64,000 nt of DNA. Origin: Planctomycetia bacterium. Its GTDB lineage: Bacteria; Planctomycetota; Phycisphaerae; UBA1845; UTPLA1. Positions within the stretch are counted from its first letter, which is position 1; each line of letters begins with the position of its first letter. The notes under the pieces are model-generated. The model was not told the origin of the DNA, did not search any database, and saw nothing but the letters and a program-made list of their open reading frames with translations. The DNA is taken from the NCBI GenBank assembly GCA_015075745.1, contig JABTTW010000001.1, positions 2,232,001 through 2,296,000 of the forward strand, read 5' to 3'. Position numbers and translations under genes: made by a program. Below are positions 27,709-36,183 of this stretch, one piece after another.

Positions 27709-27743
27709 GTTCGAGAGGACCGCCACCTTGGGCACTCTCGAAC
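27709..27743 (+). repeat. Hairpin 2, perfect 9-bp stem
   Basis: GTTCGAGAG (27709-27717) pairs with CTCTCGAAC (27735-27743). No T-run follows. It lies between hairpin 1 and the terminator-like hairpin 3. Confidence 0.5.
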
Positions 27744-27753
27744 AATAGACCGC

Positions 27754-27792
27754 GAGCAACCCGTCGATCGGGACAAGATCGGCGGGTTGCTC
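27754..27792 (+). terminator. Terminator-like hairpin 3
   Basis: GAGCAACCCG (27754-27763) pairs with CGGGTTGCTC (27783-27792) and is followed by tattt. The inner GATC arms extend the stem. It is the best terminator candidate after the B12-binding gene. Confidence 0.7.
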
Positions 27793-28182
27793 TATTTCGC
27801 ACAGCACGCTTTATGGCCGTGTCAACCCTGGGAATGTGTCAATCATCCGGCCCTGAAGGAAGCACTAGAGATCACTCTTCGAGCGTAACACAGAGCTCAG
27901 CAAGCATCCGCAAAGACCAAATCCGAACCTATTTGGCCATACCCTGATAAGAATTGGGGGCGTACTTCGCTACTTGGTTGATCGCAATTGAACGGCCACG
28001 CGAAAATGGATACGATCGTTTGATCGTCTACCATCGTGGCCGACCAGATTCGCGGAACGCTTCGTCCCACTGATCAACCGGCCAACTGATGCGCCCGAGC
28101 CGCAGACAATAAGGGGCCTCGGCGGATCCATGCGCCAAAAAAAGCCACCGGGCCACCTCACTTACTCAGAGGAAGTCCTACT
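27793..28182. other. Gene-free stretch before the TSP3 protein
   Basis: About 390 bases with no supported gene. It should contain the promoter of the gene at 28183, whose ATG is preceded by AGGAAG seven bases upstream. I could not place a clear -35/-10. Confidence 0.35.
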
Positions 28183-29454
28183 ATGCGTTCAGTTCGAGCC
28201 TTTTCTTCAAGCATCCTCCTGTTTCTAACAGTCGCTCCATCCGCGCAGGCCACGTTTCACCTGATGCAGATTGAACAGGTGATCGGCGGCGTAGACGGCG
28301 ACACGACCGCTCAGGCGATCCAGCTTCGCATGCGCTCGGCAAACCAGGGGAGCGTTTCCGAGGCAAGCCTGGTGGTGCGGGACGAAAACGGCGCCAACCC
28401 CGTGGTGCTCATCGATTTCCTGACCAATGTCTTGTTTGAAGCAGGCGGCGACCGCGTTCTCATATGCACGGACAATTTTCGCGCGCTGTGTCGTCCGAAC
28501 GCCGTGAGCGACTTCACCATGACCGCCATTCCGGCGAGCTACCTCGACGCCGGCACTCTGACCTTCGAGGAGAAATCCACGGGAAATGTTGTCTGGCGAC
28601 TGAGTTGGGGCGGTGCAAACTACATGGGCCCGACAACAGGTACGGATGACAACGACGCCAACAGTGACTTCGGCGTATTCGGGGGCGATCTTCCCAGCAC
28701 GACTTTACAGGCCCTTCGGTTTGGCGGGGCGTTTAGCGCGCTCAGTACAAACAATGCCACGGACTATGCCTTGACCGGCACTGCCGCCGACTTCACGAAC
28801 AATCGCGGTTGCCTATTCACGGTGAATGCCGCGGGCCCCTGCACCGGCGGTGACGTGGACAACGACATGCTGATGGACGACTGTGATGCCTGCATAGATT
28901 CCGATCATGACGGTCTGGGCGATCCCGGTTTTCCAGATAATTGCTGTGACCTGGACGGTTGCCCGATGGACCCGGACAAGGGGACGCCTGGGGCGTGCGG
29001 TTGCGGAGTGCCGGATACCGACGATGACGGCGATGGCGTACCCAATTGCATTGATGCATGCCCGGGGACTCCCGCAGGCGAGGCGCGCGATGCAGTCGGG
29101 TGCGGCTGCTCGCAGCAATCCGCCGACGATGACGGGGATGGAACCAGGAATTGCGAAGACGCCTGCCCAGCCGATCCCGCCAAGACCTCCACAGGCCAAT
29201 GCGGCTGCGGTGTCGCGGATACGGACTCGGACAATGACGGAACCCCTGATTGCAATGACGGCTGTCCCAGCGATCCGAACAAGATCGCGCCCGGCACGGC
29301 GGGCTGCGGCGCGGTCGATCCGATTGGAGGTGGTCAATCGAATCCGACGGCCAATTGCGGCGCCATGGGTGGCGCGGCGGGGGCATGTGGTTCCGGCGTG
29401 ATGATGGCTGCACCTATACTGCTGCTGGCGATTCGTCGGCGTGGGCGCTCATGA
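28183..29454 (+). CDS. Secreted protein with TSP3 repeats and C-terminal sorting tail
   Basis: 423 residues. A signal peptide ends near PSAQA (about residue 24). Residues of about 25-220 form a beta-rich domain seen in planctomycete and myxobacterial surface proteins. About residues 225-390 are Cys- and Asp-rich calcium-binding thrombospondin type-3-like repeats (DSDHDGLGD, DTDDDGDGVPNC, DDDGDGTRNC, DTDSDNDGTPDC). The C-terminus has Cys-Gly, a hydrophobic helix (MMAAPILLLAI) and RRRGRS, as in the CTERM class of sorting signals, so the protein is probably cell-surface attached after processing. Confidence 0.75.
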   Translation: MRSVRAFSSSILLFLTVAPSAQATFHLMQIEQVIGGVDGDTTAQAIQLRMRSANQGSVSEASLVVRDENGANPVVLIDFLTNVLFEAGGDRVLICTDNFRALCRPNAVSDFTMTAIPASYLDAGTLTFEEKSTGNVVWRLSWGGANYMGPTTGTDDNDANSDFGVFGGDLPSTTLQALRFGGAFSALSTNNATDYALTGTAADFTNNRGCLFTVNAAGPCTGGDVDNDMLMDDCDACIDSDHDGLGDPGFPDNCCDLDGCPMDPDKGTPGACGCGVPDTDDDGDGVPNCIDACPGTPAGEARDAVGCGCSQQSADDDGDGTRNCEDACPADPAKTSTGQCGCGVADTDSDNDGTPDCNDGCPSDPNKIAPGTAGCGAVDPIGGGQSNPTANCGAMGGAAGACGSGVMMAAPILLLAIRRRGRS

Positions 29455-29553
29455 GAGGCAAGCAGCAGTCCCCAACTGATAGCCATAACATGCGTATTGA
29501 CAAGTGTTTGCGCTAATAGAGCGGCGTGGCGCGATCACTGGTCGATAATGATC

Positions 29554-29582
29554 TTGAAATAGGACCAATAAGGTACTATATT
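29554..29582 (+). promoter_or_regulatory. isc operon promoter with overlapping operator
   Basis: TTGAAA (29554-29559), a 17-base spacer and TATATT (29577-29582) make a good sigma-70 promoter about 50 bases before iscR. The palindrome ATAGGACC-AATAA-GGTACTAT (29559-29579) fills the spacer and touches both boxes; its arms match at 7 of 8 positions. This position fits repression by the first gene, an Rrf2 regulator, but the binding is inferred. Confidence 0.75.
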
Positions 29583-29632
29583 CATGCGCATCGGGTTGGG
29601 TGTCGCAGTCCCGATCTAACGGTTGAACTCAA

Positions 29633-30115
29633 ATGTTTGCGCTGACCAAAAAGACGGACTACGCCATCATCGCCTTGTCGGAAATGGCGCGAAGGCCCGG
29701 CGAAATCGTCAATGCACGCGAGATCGCCGAGAGATTCAGCGTGCCCGCGGCGCTGTTGGTTAAAGTGTTGAAGTCGCTCGCTCATGGGGAACTCATTCGA
29801 TCGAATCGAGGCGTCAAAGGCGGATATGCCCTCGCGTTGCCCGCCCATCGCATTAGCTTGGCGTCTATCATTTCAATCATCGAAGGTCCGGCAAAGTTTG
29901 TACAATGTGCAACAGACCCTGAACCGGGCGAGTCTCCCTGCGAGCTGGCGAAGAGCTGTCCAGTGACACGTCCGATGCGGAAGATTCACGAACGACTAAC
30001 CGAGCTACTGGAACAAGTAACGCTCGCGGAGTTGGCATTCGACAACGGCAACACGATACATCCCGTGGCCGTATCGGTCGAGGGCCATGCCTTGAGCCTG
30101 GAGCAAGTACAATGA
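29633..30115 (+). CDS. iscR: Rrf2-family regulator, IscR-like
   Basis: 160 residues, with the winged helix of Rrf2 proteins ([48 protein letters not shown]). Three cysteines (C92, C103, C109) form the FeS pocket, though the first gap is longer than in E. coli IscR (C92-x5-C98-x5-C104). It is the first gene of the isc operon, overlaps iscS by four bases, and probably represses its own promoter at 29554-29582 when FeS-loaded. Symbol assigned by context and family. Confidence 0.85.
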   Translation: MFALTKKTDYAIIALSEMARRPGEIVNAREIAERFSVPAALLVKVLKSLAHGELIRSNRGVKGGYALALPAHRISLASIISIIEGPAKFVQCATDPEPGESPCELAKSCPVTRPMRKIHERLTELLEQVTLAELAFDNGNTIHPVAVSVEGHALSLEQVQ

Positions 30116-31326
30116 AACTGCCTATCTACATGGATTACAACGCGACAACGCCGGTTGATCCGCGCGTACTGGATGCGATGCTGCCGTATTTCCAGGACAA
30201 GTTCGGGAATTCCGCCAGCCGGAACCACGAATTTGGCTGGGTCGCCGAGGAAGCGGTCGAGAAGGCGCGCGATCAGGTCGGCGCCGCGATCGGGGCATCG
30301 GGAAAGGAAATCATCTGGACCAGCGGTGCGACCGAGTCGAACAACATCGCCATCAAAGGCGTGGCGGGTATGTACCGCGATAAGGGCAACCACATCATCA
30401 GCCAGGTGATCGAGCACAAGGCGGTGATCGATCCCTGCAAGTACCTGGAGCAGAACGGATACGACGTCACCTTCCTCCCGGTGGACAAGCACGGCATGGT
30501 GCACCCGGAACAGGTGCGCGAGGCCATGACGGATAAGACGATCCTCGTCTCCATCATGCACGGCAACAACGAAATCGGGACCATCAACCCGATCAAAGAT
30601 ATCGGCGCGGTCTGCAAGGATCGGGAAGTCATTTTCCACGTTGACGCCTGTCAGACCTTCGCCAAGCAGCCCATCGACGTGGAAGAAATGGGTATCGACC
30701 TGCTCTCCGCGTCGGGGCACAAGATCTACGGCCCCAAGGGCATGGGCGCACTCTATGTTCGCCGCAAGCGACCGCGCGTGCGATGCGAGCCCATCGTCCA
30801 TGGTGGAGGACACGAGCGTGGCATGCGCAGCGGCACGCTGAATGTGCCGGGTATCGTGGGCATGGGAAGGGCCGCCGAGCTTTGCGTGGAGTTGCGGGTG
30901 GATGAATTGCCCCGCGTCGCTTCGTTGCGCAACCGCCTGAAGGACGGCCTGTTTGCACGGCTTCCGGAAATTTTCCTCAATGGTCATCCGACCGAGCGAA
31001 TTCCGAATAACCTGAATATCAGCTTCCTGTACGTCGAAGGCGAGTCACTTATGATGGGGTTCAGCGACATCGCCGTTTCGAGTGGATCGGCCTGCACCAG
31101 CGCCTCACTGGAGCCGAGTTACGTCCTCAAGGCCCTGGGCCTGGGCGACGATCTGGCCCACAGCTCCATCCGATTCTCGATCGGCCGGTTCACGACGGAG
31201 CAGGAGATCGACTACACGATCGAGCGCGTTTGTGTCGCGGTCGAGAAGCTGCGTGAGATGAGCCCGCTCTTTGAGATGGCACAGGAAGGCATTGACCTGA
31301 GCAAGGTGCAGTGGGCGGCACATTAG
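30112..31326 (+). CDS. iscS: Cysteine desulfurase
   Basis: IscS takes sulfur from cysteine as a persulfide for FeS assembly and other thio-transfers. 404 residues, as usual. K204 in SGHKIYG binds PLP and C328 in SSGSACTS is the persulfide carrier. The opening [13 protein letters not shown] and [14 protein letters not shown] are typical of IscS. It overlaps iscR by ATGA, so the two are translationally coupled. Confidence 0.97.
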   Translation: MKLPIYMDYNATTPVDPRVLDAMLPYFQDKFGNSASRNHEFGWVAEEAVEKARDQVGAAIGASGKEIIWTSGATESNNIAIKGVAGMYRDKGNHIISQVIEHKAVIDPCKYLEQNGYDVTFLPVDKHGMVHPEQVREAMTDKTILVSIMHGNNEIGTINPIKDIGAVCKDREVIFHVDACQTFAKQPIDVEEMGIDLLSASGHKIYGPKGMGALYVRRKRPRVRCEPIVHGGGHERGMRSGTLNVPGIVGMGRAAELCVELRVDELPRVASLRNRLKDGLFARLPEIFLNGHPTERIPNNLNISFLYVEGESLMMGFSDIAVSSGSACTSASLEPSYVLKALGLGDDLAHSSIRFSIGRFTTEQEIDYTIERVCVAVEKLREMSPLFEMAQEGIDLSKVQWAAH

Positions 31327-31405
31327 CCAGCCCTGAAGATTTAGAATTGATCCGGGGGCATGAGTCAGCATAGAAGGTTGCCTGAGCAACCAGGAGAAAT
31401 TAGTC

Positions 31406-31816
31406 ATGGCATATAGTTCAAAAGTCGTCGATCACTACGAGCATCCGCGAAATGTCGGATCGCTGGACAAGAGCGACGCCCATGTTGGGACCGGCATTGT
31501 CGGCGCACCTGAGTGCGGCGACGTGATGAAGCTGCAGATCAAGTGCGACGAGAAAGGCCGCATCGTGGACGCAAAGTTCAAGACCTTCGGCTGTGGCTCG
31601 GCGATCGCTTCCAGCTCGCTGGCGACGGAGTGGGTCAAGGGCAAGACCGTCGACGAGGCCCTGCAGATCAAGAACACCGAAATCGTGAAAGAGCTTTCGC
31701 TGCCGCCGGTCAAGATTCATTGCAGCGTCCTGGCGGAGGATGCCATCCGCGCGGCAATCAATGACTACAAACAGAAGCAGGGCGCCGCAACACAGGTTGC
31801 CTCCAGCGCCCACTAG
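31406..31816 (+). CDS. iscU: FeS cluster scaffold IscU
   Basis: 136 residues. The scaffold assembles 2Fe-2S clusters on C37, C63 and C106. LPPVK (99-103) is the site read by the chaperone HscA, whose gene lies downstream. It starts 79 bases after iscS and is followed by iscA. Confidence 0.97.
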   Translation: MAYSSKVVDHYEHPRNVGSLDKSDAHVGTGIVGAPECGDVMKLQIKCDEKGRIVDAKFKTFGCGSAIASSSLATEWVKGKTVDEALQIKNTEIVKELSLPPVKIHCSVLAEDAIRAAINDYKQKQGAATQVASSAH

Positions 31817-31902
31817 GAATCGTTGGGACGAATCAGAACTTTGCAGGCTTGCCCGATCGGCGTTGGCGCTGGTCGGCAGTTGATTGAAGGAGATAATGGT
31901 CC

Positions 31903-32235
31903 ATGGCAGTTGAACTTACAGAACGAGCCGCATCGGAAGTAAAGACGATCATCGAGCAGCAGAGCCTCGACCCGGCGAAGACCTACCTTCGCGTCGGAGT
32001 CAAAGGCGGCGGCTGCAGCGGTTTCTCCTACACGCTCGACCTCACCGAACACGTCTCGGAGAGCGACGAGCAATGGGACATCCACGGGATCAAGGTAGTT
32101 TGCGATTCGAAGAGCAACATCTACCTGACCGGAACCGCCGTTGATTTCAAGGACGAAGTCATGGGCCGCGGATTCGTCTTTAACAATCCGAATGCGTCCC
32201 ATACCTGCGGCTGCGGAAGCAGCTTCAGCGCGTAA
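31903..32235 (+). CDS. iscA: IscA/HesB FeS carrier
   Basis: 110 residues of the A-type carrier family that delivers clusters or iron to targets. C38 and the C-terminal C102-G-C104 (CGCGSSF) are the three ligands. It lies between iscU and hscB. AGGAG lies ten bases before the ATG. Confidence 0.95.
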   Translation: MAVELTERAASEVKTIIEQQSLDPAKTYLRVGVKGGGCSGFSYTLDLTEHVSESDEQWDIHGIKVVCDSKSNIYLTGTAVDFKDEVMGRGFVFNNPNASHTCGCGSSFSA

Positions 32236-32373
32236 TGAAGTGATCCGAGAGAGAGGATGAGTCGCCCGCGGCGATTGTGCCGCGGCGCGAACCACGGCCC
32301 GCCTGGAGGAATCCGCTGGCACGACGGCGGGCGCCGGCGGGCCGCGGCATTGAGAGATTTCGTACGCATCGAC

Positions 32374-32991
32374 ATGACGACACGATCTCAGTCCGCCGTA
32401 CCAACGAAATGCCTGACCTGCGAAATGCTGGCACAGGCGCCGCTGGCATGCACCGATTGCCACCAACTACTGAATCACGTTCAGGGCGCAGACTATTTTG
32501 AGCTCTTCGGAGTGCCGCGACAATTCGATCTGGACGCGGCCGAACTCAACCGACGGTACCTCGCCATCAGCAGCAACATCCATCCCGACAAATTCGCCAC
32601 CGCCGGCAACGAAATGCAGTCGTTTGCCCTCCGCGCTTCCGCGGCGATCAACAAGGCATTCAACGTGCTGGCTAGCCCACGGCAGCGGGCGGAGTATTTG
32701 CTGGAGACAGCGGGCGGTAAATCGGCCGCAGACGACAAGCGCGTCCCGCCCGACCTTTTGACCAGCGTCATGGCGCTCCGCGAAGAGATCGACGAGGCAA
32801 AGAGCGATGGTGACACCGCCGCACTGGATAGATTGCGGGCGACCATTTCGCGACGCCGGGACGAGGCGGACCGAAAAATCGCCGAGTTATCCGCCGAGTT
32901 GACGGGTTCGTCGGACGAATCAAAAGAAGAGCTTCGGATGCATTTGAATGCCGCCAAGTACATCGACAATTTGTTGGCTCAATTGGCATGA
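32374..32991 (+). CDS. hscB: Co-chaperone HscB with tetracysteine N-terminus
   Basis: 205 residues from ATG 32374; a longer frame from 32257 is not supported by a ribosome binding site, and the one at 32374 is also weak. The J-domain has HPD at 70-72 and the C-terminal helices that bind IscU. Before the J-domain are two CxxC pairs (C13/C16 and C26/C29), a metal-binding module known from eukaryotic HSC20 and absent from the E. coli protein. It overlaps hscA by four bases (ATGA). Confidence 0.9.
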   Translation: MTTRSQSAVPTKCLTCEMLAQAPLACTDCHQLLNHVQGADYFELFGVPRQFDLDAAELNRRYLAISSNIHPDKFATAGNEMQSFALRASAAINKAFNVLASPRQRAEYLLETAGGKSAADDKRVPPDLLTSVMALREEIDEAKSDGDTAALDRLRATISRRRDEADRKIAELSAELTGSSDESKEELRMHLNAAKYIDNLLAQLA

Positions 32992-34931
32992 CGACAGACG
33001 ACATCATTCTTGGCATCGACCTCGGCACGACTTTCAGCCTCGTGGCCTTTGCCGATGCTCGCGGTCCACAGGTGATCCGCGATGCAAACGGCGACGGCCG
33101 ATTGCCCTCGGTGCTCAGCTTTTCACCGGACGGCAAGGTGACGATCGGTTGGGATGCCCGCCGACATGCCGTTGAAAACCCACGGCATACCGTCTACTCG
33201 GTGAAGCGATTGATGGGGCTGGGCATCGACGACTTGCAAAAAGACCTTCCCTATCTGGCCTATCACGTTGTGGCCGGAGAACGCGAGACGATCAAGATCG
33301 ACCTCGATGGAGAGTTGCTGAGTCCGCAGGAGATCTCCGCCCTCATCCTTCGTGAACTCAAGCAACGGGCCGAGCGACACTTTGGCCGCCCTATCCTGCG
33401 CGCGGTCGTCACCGTTCCGGCGTATTTCGACGACTCTCAACGGCAGGCCACGCGCGACGCCGGACGGCTGGCGGGCCTCGACGTTGTGCGAATCGTGAAT
33501 GAACCGACAGCCGCAGCGCTGGCCTATGGCATCGGGTTGCGTTCGCTGCCGTCCGAAAAGCCGCGCAAGACGAACCTGCCGATCGGCGACAAGTCAAAAT
33601 GCACCGGCGAGACAGAGGCCGGCTCAAATGAGTCGGGCTCGCGCGGCTCCACGGTCGCCGTGTACGATTTGGGCGGTGGGACGTTCGACGTGAGCATCCT
33701 GCGGCTCACCGGAGATATCCTCGAAGTCATTTCGACACATGGCGACACCCATCTGGGCGGCGACGATTTCGACCGGCAGATTGTGATGCTCGTCCAGCGT
33801 GAAGTCGCCGAAAAGTACAAAGTCGAAATCGACTCACCGGCCACGCGTCAGGCCTTGCGAACATTCGCCGAAGAAGTAAAGAATCGCCTGAGCGTCCAGG
33901 AGTCGGCCGCCATCGAACTCGACCTGGGCCAGGGGAGACTCTATCAGCGAACCATCACGCGGGATGAGTTTGAATCGCTCGCCTCCGGACTTGTCGACCG
34001 GACACTGGAAAGCTGCAGGAAGGCGCTTGCGGACGCGAAGCTCGAATCAACCCAACTCGATCAGATCGTCCTTGTGGGGGGCGCCACACGGATTCCGCTC
34101 GTCCGTCGCAAAGTGGGCCAGTTCTTCAACAGGGAGCCTTACACCGCGCTCAATCCCGACGAGGTAGTGGCCCTGGGCGCTGCCGTGCAGGGGCAGATTC
34201 TCGCCGGCAAACGGACCGACGCCCTGCTTCTCGATGTCACCCCGTTGTCCCTTGGTATCGAGACCATGGGCGGCGCGATGGGCAAGCTCATCATGCGAAA
34301 CACGCGCATCCCCTGCCAGGCGACGGAGAAGTTCACGACCTTCGTCGATGGCCAGACCAGCGTGAAGATCAACGTTCTGCAGGGCGAGCGCGAGTTGGCA
34401 TCGGATTGCCGCAGCCTGGCGACGTTCGACCTGACCGGAATCCCTCCGATGCCGGCGGGAATCCCCAAGCTCGAAGTGCAGTTTCTCATCGACGCCAACG
34501 GCATTCTCATCGTCACGGCCCGGGAACAGCGAAGCGGCAAAGAGTCGTCGATACAGGTCATCCCTGCCCATGGCCTGACACAGAGCGAGGTTTGCAGAAT
34601 CGAGCAGGAGTCGGTTCGATTCGCGCGGGAGGACATGCAGGCCCATCGGCTGATTGACCTGCGTAATCAGGTCGAGTTTGACATTCACAAGACCGAGCAA
34701 ATGCTCGCGGCATACGGATCGGCCTTGCCGGCGGAGGAGCGCACAGCCCTGGTCGAAGGCATTCGCGTCTTGCGCGCCCTGGCTGCCAGGACCGACGACG
34801 CCGAAAAGCTGCATCAGGCCCTGGACGCCTTCGGCAAGCAGACCCTGAGCCTGGCGAACATCGCCCTCCGCGAATCACTGCGCGACATCGATCAAGTAGA
34901 CAACCAAGAAGCAACGACATCACGGAGCTAA
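32988..34931 (+). CDS. hscA: Hsp70-type chaperone HscA
   Basis: 647 residues. The ATPase domain has [14 protein letters not shown] and [11 protein letters not shown]; the substrate-binding domain has the typical ATPQ-like and helical lid regions. With HscB it removes clusters from IscU. Compared with E. coli HscA it has about 33 extra residues between ALAYG and the YDLGGG strand ([13 protein letters not shown]...SRGSTVAV). The overlap with hscB gives coupling; fdx follows after three bases. Confidence 0.95.
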   Translation: MTTDDIILGIDLGTTFSLVAFADARGPQVIRDANGDGRLPSVLSFSPDGKVTIGWDARRHAVENPRHTVYSVKRLMGLGIDDLQKDLPYLAYHVVAGERETIKIDLDGELLSPQEISALILRELKQRAERHFGRPILRAVVTVPAYFDDSQRQATRDAGRLAGLDVVRIVNEPTAAALAYGIGLRSLPSEKPRKTNLPIGDKSKCTGETEAGSNESGSRGSTVAVYDLGGGTFDVSILRLTGDILEVISTHGDTHLGGDDFDRQIVMLVQREVAEKYKVEIDSPATRQALRTFAEEVKNRLSVQESAAIELDLGQGRLYQRTITRDEFESLASGLVDRTLESCRKALADAKLESTQLDQIVLVGGATRIPLVRRKVGQFFNREPYTALNPDEVVALGAAVQGQILAGKRTDALLLDVTPLSLGIETMGGAMGKLIMRNTRIPCQATEKFTTFVDGQTSVKINVLQGERELASDCRSLATFDLTGIPPMPAGIPKLEVQFLIDANGILIVTAREQRSGKESSIQVIPAHGLTQSEVCRIEQESVRFAREDMQAHRLIDLRNQVEFDIHKTEQMLAAYGSALPAEERTALVEGIRVLRALAARTDDAEKLHQALDAFGKQTLSLANIALRESLRDIDQVDNQEATTSRS

Positions 34932-34934
34932 GAC

Positions 34935-35381
34935 ATGGGCGGCCAGAATCCATATATCAAAGATACGGACGCAAAGACCGTCCAGAAGTATACCCTGACG
35001 ATTATCGACGAACAGGGCACCGAGCATGTTCTGGAGATTGACCCGGCGAAGATTCCTTTCGAGGATCATGGGCTTCCCGGCAGCATTCTCGATATCTGCA
35101 TGGGCCATCACATCGAGCTGGATCATGCCTGCGGCGGCGTTTGCGCATGCAGCACCTGTCACGTTCACGTGCTCGAAGGTCTCGACAGTTGCAATGAGAC
35201 CACGGAGGACGAGGACGACGAACTTGAAGAGGCGTATGACCTCAAGCCCAACAGTCGCCTGGGTTGCCAGTGCGTCCCGAGCGGCACGAAGAACGTTAAG
35301 GTGAGAATTCCGAGCTGGAATCGAAACCTCGCCCGCGAACCGCACGGCGCTGAAGGCATGACGACGAAAAGGGATGAGTAA
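34935..35381 (+). CDS. fdx: 2Fe-2S ferredoxin of the isc operon
   Basis: 148 residues of the adrenodoxin-type ferredoxin that supplies electrons to cluster assembly. The cluster cysteines fit C66, C72, C75 and C111 (CGGVCACSTC and the late RLGCQC). Relative to E. coli Fdx it has a 20-residue N-terminal and a 35-residue C-terminal extension. It lies between hscA and iscX with two- or three-base gaps. Confidence 0.95.
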   Translation: MGGQNPYIKDTDAKTVQKYTLTIIDEQGTEHVLEIDPAKIPFEDHGLPGSILDICMGHHIELDHACGGVCACSTCHVHVLEGLDSCNETTEDEDDELEEAYDLKPNSRLGCQCVPSGTKNVKVRIPSWNRNLAREPHGAEGMTTKRDE

Positions 35382-35383
35382 CG

Positions 35384-35605
35384 ATGCCGCGCAAACTGAC
35401 CTGGCTGGATTCCGAGGACATCGGCATCCTCCTTCACGAGAAGATGCCCACGACGGACCCCCTGACCGCACGGTTCACCGACCTGCGTGAATGGGTGATC
35501 GCCCTGCCGGATTTCGGAGATGACCCCCATGCCTCGAACGAGGCCAAGCTGGAGGCCATCCAAATGGCATGGCTGGAAGAATTCCGCGAAGCAAATGAAG
35601 AGTAA
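35384..35605 (+). CDS. iscX: IscX (Fe-binding adaptor)
   Basis: 73 residues, typical of IscX, which binds IscS and iron and controls the rate of cluster assembly. The family text LTWLDSEDIG, ARFTDLREWVIALPDF and EAIQMAWLEE is clear. It ends the isc operon; 45 bases later comes the stop of a convergent gene. Confidence 0.92.
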   Translation: MPRKLTWLDSEDIGILLHEKMPTTDPLTARFTDLREWVIALPDFGDDPHASNEAKLEAIQMAWLEEFREANEE

Positions 35606-35650
35606 GCGCGACATCGCGCCAACGCTTCGCTGAATCAGCGGAGTTCCTGT

Positions 35651-36178
35651 CTACTTTTGCGGGGTTGCGGGCGCCGAAGTTGATTCAGACGGCTTCGCTT
35701 CGGCCTTGGCGCGCTTTAACCATTCCAAGAACTGCTCTGGAGCCGGAACGGGATTGACATAAATCGGCGTGCCGACGCGCTTCCCCTGCGGAGTGGCCAT
35801 CACGCATACCTGGGGCCGCTGCACGCCGAATCGCTTGCAGAACTCGGGAAAAAGGCCGAATTCCACCTCGACATTCACCGTGCCGGTAAGCTCGCTCTTG
35901 ACCGCGCTGTTGTCGAACACTTCCAGGCGCATATTGCGGTGCTGACTGGAGTCCCAGACTTTGAAGTAAAGCAGGAGCGGCTTACCTGTCTGGGCTGCCT
36001 GTCGCTCGCCAAACTCCGGGTCGATGTACCAGACCGGACCGCACCCGACGCATGCGTATAGGAAGAGCGGCGCAAAGTTTGAAAGGACTCTTGTCATTCG
36101 ACGGCGAAGCCCGTGCGGCCTTAATTTCGCTTTGGCGACCATCGCATTGCGAGGTCCATCGAAAGTCGATTCATCCAT
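35651..36178 (-). CDS. Thioredoxin-like putative lipoprotein
   Basis: 175 residues. ATG 36178 lies five bases after the stop of the RNase E/G gene, so it is probably translationally coupled. After a basic N-terminus there is a hydrophobic segment and a YACVGC lipobox (near residue 45). The rest has the thioredoxin-fold order (GKPLLLYFKVWD..SQHRN, VEVEFGLFPEFCKRFGVQRPQVCVMATPQGKRV) without a CxxC pair, so it is not a classical oxidoreductase. The function is unknown. Confidence 0.65.
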   Translation of the reverse strand: MDESTFDGPRNAMVAKAKLRPHGLRRRMTRVLSNFAPLFLYACVGCGPVWYIDPEFGERQAAQTGKPLLLYFKVWDSSQHRNMRLEVFDNSAVKSELTGTVNVEVEFGLFPEFCKRFGVQRPQVCVMATPQGKRVGTPIYVNPVPAPEQFLEWLKRAKAEAKPSESTSAPATPQK

Positions 36179-36183
36179 GATGA

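Noticed and set aside
29497..29502. TTGACA as the isc promoter -35
   Set aside because: No -10 at 16-18 bases; the pair at 29554/29577 is much better.
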